Source of the DNA: Meconema thalassinum
Lineage: Eukaryota > Arthropoda > Insecta > Orthoptera > Tettigoniidae
NCBI GenBank assembly: GCA_946902985.2
Contig: OX336389.2
Coordinates: 339,610,444-339,674,443 of the forward strand
Length of the DNA: 64,000 nt
Direction: 5' to 3'
A program made the position numbers and the translations under genes. Under the pieces are notes generated by a model. The model was not told the DNA's origin. It ran no database searches and worked only from the letters and a program-made list of their open reading frames with translations. Position 1 is the stretch's first letter, and every line of letters begins with the position of its first letter. Of this stretch, positions 56,289-64,000 are shown in pieces.

Positions 56289-58515
56289 ATATATGATGGA
56301 CAACCTTAAATTCTGAAAACAACTACTTAGATTCAGATGTACGGAGCCCATAACTGGTGTTAACTCAATACCTGATGACAGATGCCACCCCGTGCTACGC
56401 GCTTTTTCAAACGATTTGCTGGAATCTAATGGCCGTACTGTGCCCGCTGGTCGAAGGTTTCGGGGAGCCACCGGTTTCAAATGACCCTTCCGAGACCCTC
56501 TTCCAGTTAACACACAAGTATAGGGGACGACACATTCATAGGCTGGTGTAGCACAAAGTCCGCACTCGGGGGTGTCGGGAATTAGTGAGGTTCGATCTTT
56601 AACCAGCTCAGAGGAATGCATCGATAACAAAACTAAACAAGAAAAGAGAGGTCAGTCTTATGTTAAAATCACGAATAAATTTTATTCAGAATAGATCCCT
56701 AGCCTAGCATGAGAGTTGCAAACGGCTAGTCCTATACTATTCTGCCCTTAAAGAAAATATAAAACAAGTCCTAATCAAGATCTAAATTACTCTCATGGTC
56801 CTAATACAAAATTCGACTAAGAACGAACAAGCTAAGAGAATGACACGCAAGACCAGCCCTAAGCAATTACATCGAAATGACTACGGGAGGATCAAACATC
56901 AAAAGAATCTACAGCAAAGCAAGACATTTACTTGTTTACAAATACTAGGAACATTTACATTTAGTAGCAAGGGGAAAATTTGTCCTATGCTATGATGGTG
57001 CCATCTCTAACATTTATCTTTAGATTTAAGTGTTTAGCTAGTCCTAAATATCATTAATTAATAAACGAGACGCGTTTATTACAAAGAAAATCAAGCTATG
57101 TGCCCAATGTTGCTGAATAAAAAAAAGCTATGCTAATACAACACAAATGCATACAATAATTCAGCACTCCTATGGTTGTGCAATTGGCACTGCCTGCGTA
57201 CTAGATTTGTTACTGTTTGTAACAAATGGTCATAGTTTCAAAGTGTTAGGAAAGTAGAAAAATAGGGAAGCCTGCAAATGCGATGGTAATTAAACAATTG
57301 CATCGACTCATATTGCTACCAATCTGATGTGTGTGCTACAGTTATCACATCACCAATTGGTTGTCGACTATTCATGTGAAAATGTATCAAAATGTATCTA
57401 AAGTAACTTAACAATAACTAAGTGTCAACATTTGGTCCAGAAAATATTTTATTTTTAATATTTATTATCTTTATTTAGGCTCAGGGGGAATTATGAGATT
57501 TGTTTAGATTTACAAAACCTATCTTTGATTATTAAAGTTTCACACAATTATTTATTCCTCACAGTATAGTTGTTCAGTTTATGGACCTTTAAAAAGCGTT
57601 CAGTGTACTCAGGTAACGTGTGTATCCAACTAATGCATAATAACATAATAATTTAATTGACACCCTATGTCTCCACCAATGCTTCATCATTATTATTAGA
57701 CACCCTGTGTCTCACTCTTACTATTACGGATTCATCAATCCTGGCGCCCTTCGGTTAGGTACGACTGCAGTAGTTCGTTACCACCGGTATAACCACAATA
57801 ACATGTCGGAGGTATTGATCCACCATCACGACTCATATCAATAATACTCTAATAATGTTAATTACAATAAGTGTGGATTCCTAAGTTATACACGTTTTAA
57901 ATACTGGTCATAAAGATTATGTGTGCATAAAATACACTCTAACAACGCTATGAATTAACATGAAGGCTTCTGAAACAAACTAAAGTGTGAGATTGTGCAT
58001 TTATTAAATTGCCTCTTCCCTGAATGAGGTCGAACCTATGTTCTCTAGTTACAAAATACTGTTGCATTCATTGCTTGTCTGGCTTCTCGTAAAGAAATAA
58101 ACCTGTTTTCAAGTATTGATCTGGCCAACAAATGTGACTAACGGAACTCTGCATTCCGGTTGTAATGATGCTAGGAATTTCACAGCCTTCTAAATAAATA
58201 ATAATGCACTGCCTAAAATCGAGTGTGCTGTGTAGTGGTTTGGCTTATACATGTAACCTCGGCCTAGTTTTAACACCTGCCAAAATTAGTTTCCTTTTCA
58301 TCAGCTTGACCAAATAAAAGTTGATAATAACTGTTTTGAAACGATACGAAATGGACATTGAAAATACTGCCTTCCTGGCATTTATAAATTTTAAACTAAA
58401 CTGTAACTTTCCACACGTGTTCTTATAACAGCTACCTGCATTGTGCACCGAAAAATGAAACCAAACTAAAATTAAATCTACTGTTTCCAACTCATTACAA
58501 TAACGCTATTGATAC
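56289..58515. other. No gene seen
   Basis: AT-rich with GACACCCT[A/G]TGTCTC occurring twice at 57660-57710. No open frame resembles a known protein. Confidence 0.4.
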
Positions 58516-58690
58516 AAGATCAGACTTACAGATGCAGCAACCGTCGGTTCGAGACCCGCCATGAGATGTTGTAAGCGGTCTCCTCTACGGTTTAAAATCA
58601 TTTCCTCGTTGTTTCCGGTCACCTTCCGCTGCCAATTCTCCACGCATGATTTAGCTATCCATCTGCATTGCGTGGTAGGGGTTATATTCC
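58516..58690 (+). mobile_element. Decayed tRNA-like SINE
   Basis: A B-box-like GTCGGTTCGAGACCCGCC lies at 58544-58561; the following GTGGTAGGGG and CCTCGTTGTTTCCGGTCACC are SINE-like but unmatched in the window. Confidence 0.35.
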
Positions 58691-59022
58691 AAGATTTGAC
58701 GTTTCAGTAGGATTATAATGTTGCCGTTGGTGATAATATTACACATGTTTAAAGAAAATTTGCACTCACTGATGCTAAGGTGCGGTAATAAATTGCCCTT
58801 TTTCACTCCGCCACTGGCGTTAAGTTATCGCTTGTGCGACGCTCACTCGTTACTTTCACGAATTATTTACACAAAATAACAAGAAGTTCCGTGACGAACT
58901 AAAGAGCCTACTTTTCATGTCAATGATTATTCTACAGTATATGAACCTATCTAGAATAATGACGAAATTAATTTGGTAATATCGAAATGTCTAATTAGTT
59001 CGAAATATTCCTGGTATAATGT

Positions 59023-60280
59023 AGCCTAACAGAGCACTACAGTTGGCAGCCCTGGTGACTGAATATATTCTTCGTTCCATCTCTTAAGGTGCAGGAAACA
59101 AAATTTGGTTGAAGTCCAATGGACGTTACATGCAGTTAGACATTGGATCTATCAGCACGCGTAAAAGCATTTTGGCAACAATGTCATGCGTGTGTTGGTT
59201 AGAAATAATCGGAAACATTATGATACATTGTTCTGCCAATTTTGGATGAAATCCATTTGTTAGTATATTAAAATTGAACCTATCAGCAAGCATAGAATCA
59301 TGTTGGCAGCACTGACTTATATTCATTATTCCAAATTATTCTAGAGTGCCAGGTGCTATACGTGTGCAAAGTATAGAGCTGTTGACTTGCATACTTCCTG
59401 ATATATTGATATTAGGGTAAAAATTATAGACAGCATTTATTAAGAGTTGGCAGCCCTGATTGCTCTTAAGAATACTTACAGTCATATCTGTTATGTTACA
59501 CATAGCACATACGAAATTTGGTTGAAATCCAACTGATAGTATAGAAGTTACATGTATTTAAAAATTGGTCCTACCAGCAGGCAGTATAGAAGTTACATGT
59601 ATTTAAAAATTGGTCCTACCAGCAGGCTTAGAATCATGTTGGTAGAACTGAAGTATATAAGTTACTCCAAAGTAATCAAAAATGTCAGGTACTATACGTG
59701 TGCATAGTTTAAAGCTGTCGGCTTACATATTTTCAGATATATTGGTATTTGGATGAAGAAAATAGAGAGTGCAATTATTAACAGTTGGCAGCCCTGGTAG
59801 CTCTTAAGAATACACTCAGTCATATCTGTTTATGTACACATATTACATACAAAATTTGGTTGAAATCCAATTAATAGTGTAGAAGTTATATGCATTTAAA
59901 AATTGGTCTTATCAGAAGGCTTAAAATTATTTTGGCAACACTGTCATGTATGGCCTCCTGGAAATTAAACTGAAATAGTATTATCTACATGCATACCTTC
60001 CATGATATCCAACATGGAGCTCAAATTTCTAGTGCGTTTTTCCAGCAGTTGGTAGCACTGGCATCATTTTCAAATATGGGCTTGAGATATTCCGGTATAC
60101 AGCTTTACTCATACTAAATTTGGTTTCGATTGATGCAGCCGTTTAGGAGTTGATAGGGGGGGGGGGAGGACACACACACAGACAGACAGACAGAAGGACA
60201 GACAGACAGACACACATTTTCCCGGATCGATCTCATAAGTCTACTTTTTCCTCATTTTTGCAAAATGTGAAAAGTAGGCT
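59023..60280 (-). mobile_element. Hairpin-ended repeat element related to 4151-5622
   Basis: The right end folds: AGTCTACTTTT (60238-60248) pairs with AAAAGTAGGCT (60270-60280) with one wobble. On the minus strand the order is hairpin, TTATGAGATC, a (GTCT)n and (GT)n tract, then ACGGCTGCATCAATCGAAAC. The element at 4151 has the same order: hairpin, TTATGAGATC, GT tract, ACGGCTGGAGCGATTTC. The interior has repeats of about 340-400 bp with AATTTGGTTGAAATCCAA and GTTGGCAGCCCTGG. The left boundary is uncertain; only TAGCCTA matches. Confidence 0.7.
59538..59627 (+). repeat. Perfect 45-bp tandem duplication
   Basis: AGTATAGAAGTTACATGTAT begins both 59538-59582 and 59583-59627; the two 45-bp units are identical. 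Confidence 0.95.
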
Positions 60281-62034
60281 AAAAATCATAACCACTGCCC
60301 ATCCGGCAAAACATAAAAATATTCCTGTAGAATTACACAGTTTATCAATTCACAGTTTATAATACACTTGGATGCGACCATGTGGTCTTAGAGTTTGCGT
60401 TGCACGCTTCCATAATTTTCACTTCGTGAATCAAAATATTTCTCTAATTAAATATTACTAATTGTACACAATTATTTGATTAGGAGTTTATGCCCTGATG
60501 GCTGTCCATTTGACAAATATACTGGGATTTATCCATAGCACATGGATTCCCTTCACGGAACTTGTCCTTATTTGTGCTTCACATTCACATAGATGTTGCT
60601 TCATCAGACAACGAGTAGGTACTGGCTTCACAAAATATGGCGTTCACTCTGGACATGGGTTAGCCGCGTAAATTGACGGTTTCGCTCACCAGCGTTGTAT
60701 ACCGTATTGTAAATAAGCAGAATTACGTTGATTAAATAATTGTGGATGTATGGAATGTCTAAAGTGCATAAAAATGTAATTATAAGCGATATTGCTTCAC
60801 CTTCCTCCCGCCGCTCGCAGGGTGTGTTCAGTTACTTTTCAGCATGGATCTTGGTCTTTGTTAGCTGTGCAAAAATGCGTCAACGTGCGTCAACATGCGT
60901 CAACGGGCGCAGTACAGACGGCCCCCAGTGATGATCTACTATGTGTGGAGTCTGGGTGGCGTGACGTCTGCATTAAAGTGAGTACTTCTAACTGGGGATG
61001 GAATCGAAAAGATTAGTCAAGTGACTTCAGTTTGACACCATCTTGGCATTTGTTGAATTCATTGGGAAATCACGGCCCACCTTTTAGAGATGGACAGTTC
61101 CTACTCTCTAAGGGGTCCCACACATGCACAATCTGGGGTGAACTCTTGAATGCGCATCCCAGGCGCGTCATTGATGAGTGCACGTGTGTGGACGCTACTT
61201 TCGGTCTAGGAGTGGAGTGAGGAGTTTCAGTATGATGGATATCTCGAGTGACCAGTTCCAGTAGTGAATGAATTTGCATGTGTTAGTGTTGCGTATATAC
61301 ATGTCTAAAATTGCAGAAAATCGGCAGATGCCTTACAAACTGATACGAGATTTCATTGAACTGTATCGACAGCACGAATATCTGTGGAAATATATGGGTG
61401 CTTGTGCTTATGTACTGTACCTTCATCTAGCCTACTCCTCTTTAGGCTCCTTATATAGAATCCTGCAGGTTTCCGGTACAATATACCCAAGAGGCTGTGT
61501 GTGCTGTGGAGATACTGCAGTTGAAACTTTTCGGACTTCATAAGATCGGCCAGTCCCTAATATTCTCGAAGTAGCAATTAAACACTCCTTGGCTGGAACG
61601 GCGCTCCTCATCACTGCATCTCGCTTAGTCAGACTTTTCCCCGTTGCATTAACCACGTCTTAGAGCAACAGTGTTTCCTTTTTTTTTTCTTTTCTATTTT
61701 TAACTTCATCAGCTTCATTTTCAATGACTATGACAGCTGCAGATATTTCCGCTTATTACAATAAGACCGGCACTCCCCGCTTTGCTCTGGAGTAGAGTGT
61801 TTGTATGGTGTAGAGTACGCAGAAAACGCAGCACGAAACTCGTCAAGGTATGCATTATTATTAGATGTTTATGACCTAAAAAATGTGAGAAATATGCAAG
61901 CAAATACGACCTTAATAATATGTAAATATGACCAAATACATGCGTATTTTATGACACAAAGTTGCTACCTTTGAAAAATATTGAATCACGCTAATTTTTA
62001 ACACTGAACTACAAATTTAGTTTTCTCCGTTGCT
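60281..62034. other. No gene seen; small CGTCAA repeats
   Basis: AATGCGTCAACGTGCGTCAA and CATGCGTCAACGGGCG at 60875-60905 form three short repeats. No coding frame is convincing. A poly-T run lies at 61678-61690. Confidence 0.4.
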
Positions 62035-62370
62035 GAATCATTTGGGGAGCTTGTACATCGTGGTCATTTAACCCCATGTATTTTGGGTGTGTGTGGAATT
62101 TTTGTCTGATAGCTTGTGTAATTGTGACGGCTGTATTGTATAATTGTAATTCAGGTGAGGATTGGAAATTAAGCGGCCGTGGCCATCAGTTAGGACCCAT
62201 CCCGGCATTTTCCTGGACTAGAAGTGGGAAACCACAGAAAACCACTTCCTGAATGGCTGAGGTGGGTATCGAACCCACCTCTTATGAGGTTTGCCGTACC
62301 CTCAGACCAGAATTAAATTTCTTGGCAGAACCGGGGATCGAACCCGGACATGCTAACCGCTATGTAGCTT
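62035..62370 (-). mobile_element. tRNA-derived SINE, near full length
   Basis: From left to right: tail GGGGAGCTTGTACATCGTGG, body AAGCGGCCGTGGCCATCAGT and GGGAAACCACAGAAAACCAC, GGTGGGTATCGAACCCACCT, then the B-box complement CCGGGGATCGAACCCGGACA and the head complement GCTAACCGCTATGTAGC. Confidence 0.88.
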
Positions 62371-62439
62371 ATTCCATATAAACGACATATTGTTTTCACT
62401 CCATTCAGATTTCTGGTTCCTAAAATATTGTTCGTTGAT

Positions 62440-62695
62440 AATTCATTTTAGAGGTTTGCGACATCTTGGTCATTAGCCCCGTGTGCTTGGGTGTGTGTTG
62501 AACTTGTCTGATAACCTGTGATGACTGTAGCAGTGTGAGAGAGCTGTAGTTGCCCCGGGTCTTGACATAAGGTAATATCCCGGCATTTGCTTAGAGGGAG
62601 TGTGGGAAAACCACACTCAGGATAGCCGCTGTTAGCGCCAGGATTCTAACCCCTGCAGACATGGTGCGTGACATAAGGAGCACGGCTATGCTGCG
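62440..62695 (-). mobile_element. tRNA-derived SINE, variant
   Basis: Tail GTTTGCGACATCTTGGTCAT, body GGTAATATCCCGGCATTTGC and CCACACTCAGGATAGCCGCT. Same variant as 34051-34305. Confidence 0.8.
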
Positions 62696-62947
62696 CGTGA
62701 TGTGTATCATACCTGTGTTCCCTTGTGCTCTGACTGGAGAAGCCCCGCCCAGTTCCATGACATCTTATTCTCTTATCAGACCACTTACACGAAGCCATGA
62801 CATCATCGTCATTTCCACTGAAGCGATAATAGTATAGTATGTTGGCATGCGTTTAATCTGATGGATTAGTGGCTGAATATTTATGACGATATGAACAGTA
62901 TGTATGGATGCTATTAACGCTGGTGCGTGGTTCTGTACTTTGTAGAG

Positions 62948-63719
62948 CAGGCATTCTCAACCTGGTGCTCTTTAAATGACATTTGGTGCTCTCGTCACAC
63001 CAGCCAAAAAGTGGTCGCGAGCACAAGCTCCCCTGAGATCCATTCTCCAATTCAAATTCTGTTGCACCAACCAGAATAATAGTGTTTTCGTTACAAGTTT
63101 TGACAGTCAGAAATGTTGCCATTTTGTGAAATAGTAGTTTTAATCTACAGTAAAACATTATGGTGTTTGAAGCCATTTTTCAGTGTTCCCTTATTAAACA
63201 AAAGTTTGGTGCTTTTCAGTCGGTCAACACGATTGTACCCAAATGAGATGGGTTATTCTCTAATCCTGAAAAAAAAAACATGAGATTAATAAATACGTAA
63301 TAGTACCTATTTTATTACTCTCATGTAATTTCTTTCAGGATTAAGGAACAACCCATCTCATTTGGGTACAATCGTGTTGACCGACTGAAAAGCACCACAT
63401 TTTTGTCTACAGTAAAATAATTCCACATCCCTGTCTTGTGAGTAACACGAAAGATGCTAATTAGACTCGACTATCCACACGTAAATGTACCTTATCTGCA
63501 TAATCCATTGAAGCAATTGCAGCATGCCTGGTGAGCGGTGAATTCCTGGCTTTCGGCACTTCTGAGGGAGAGAGAGACAGGAAAGGCAAAGAGAGGTGCA
63601 TGATTTTTTCATTATTATTATTATTATTATCATTGTTATTATATTCGATTTAATAGTGCTGGGTACTTGGTATGGCATGAGGGTGGTGCTTACAGTCTTA
63701 AAAAGTTTGAGAACGCCTG
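62948..63719. mobile_element. hAT-type MITE with nested fold-back
   Basis: Starts CAGGCATTCTCAACCTGGTG and ends with the complement of CAGGCGTTCTCAAACTTTTT; 14-base inverted ends with one mismatch. Flanks TTGTAGAG and CTGTACAA agree at 5 of 8 positions. GTGGTCGCGAGC lies near the left end. Confidence 0.7.
63207..63397. repeat. Fold-back MITE, about 64-bp arms
   Basis: Left arm TGGTGCTTTTCAGTCGGTCA to TAATCCTGAAA and right arm TTTCAGGATTA to TGACCGACTGAAAAGCACCA are reverse complements with few changes. Fragments of the same arm occur at about 825-850 and 39440-39480. Confidence 0.9.
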
Positions 63720-64000
63720 CTGTACAATATGACAGAAAATTAAGAGGCTACTGAAAATTGGCATGCACTTTATTTCATTATTGTTGTACAATTTCCGGGA
63801 TGGCACGTAATCTGTTGTACAGTGTAAGTACTGAACCTTTTCATTTGGGTAGGGTGTCCTAATTTGAAATAAACAAATAAATAATGAAATAAAACTTCCA
63901 TCGTTGCTTGCGTTGAAGGGTATGTAAACGTATGTTTTCGTCTGTTTCTTAAGGGGGTTAATCCTCGAAAATTCGCATGCGGCCTGTACATTTTTCTCAA
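63720..64000. other. No feature seen
   Basis: No coding frame or repeat recognised at the window end. Confidence 0.4.

Overview
This 64 kb window looks like gene-poor, AT-rich nuclear DNA from an arthropod, most likely an insect with a large, repeat-filled genome. The grounds are many tRNA-derived SINEs, Tc1/mariner, hAT and Helitron relics, a Ty3-like LTR retrotransposon, long (ATT)n, (GTT)n and (GT)n microsatellites, and no bacterial operon structure. Several SINE types remind me of hemimetabolous (polyneopteran) insects; this is from memory and is not proof of taxon. I recognise no intact host gene. Almost every long open frame is a transposon fragment, a translated microsatellite or a shadow of one.

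Layout. 0-3.3 kb: two broken Tc1-like transposases and an ATCGAT-rich patch. 4.0-7.0 kb: a ZMYM1-like hAT transposase on the minus strand, split near its C-terminus by a 1.47 kb element with a terminal hairpin, 13-bp inverted ends and an 8-bp target duplication. 7.4-18.5 kb: a minus-strand Helitron with a 130-bp minisatellite, split by a 9.0 kb LTR retrotransposon (ATCC duplication), whose upstream LTR carries a SINE. 18.6-33 kb: mostly SINE copies, microsatellites, LINE fragments and small fold-back repeats, including a perfect 47-bp inverted repeat. 33.2-33.9 kb: a 662-bp Helitron keeping part of its helicase. 34-41 kb: SINEs and non-autonomous DNA transposons. 41.6-46.9 kb: a second Helitron of the 7.4 kb type in opposite orientation, split by a 3.27 kb TA-flanked element. 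47.1-47.9 kb: a TA-flanked element holding a hAT-type MITE. 48.9-56.3 kb: Tc1 relics, a SINE, a 1.18 kb palindrome, an 897-bp Helitron and an internally deleted mariner. 56.3-64 kb: sparse sequence, a second hairpin-ended repeat element, two SINEs and a hAT-type MITE holding a fold-back MITE.

No genes work together here as a host pathway. What can be read is insertion order: hAT before the hairpin element; Helitron before LTR element before SINE; second Helitron before the TA-flanked element; 500-bp TA element before the hAT MITE. Three of these junctions can be checked inside the window, because a paralogous copy or the interrupted reading frame supplies the empty site.
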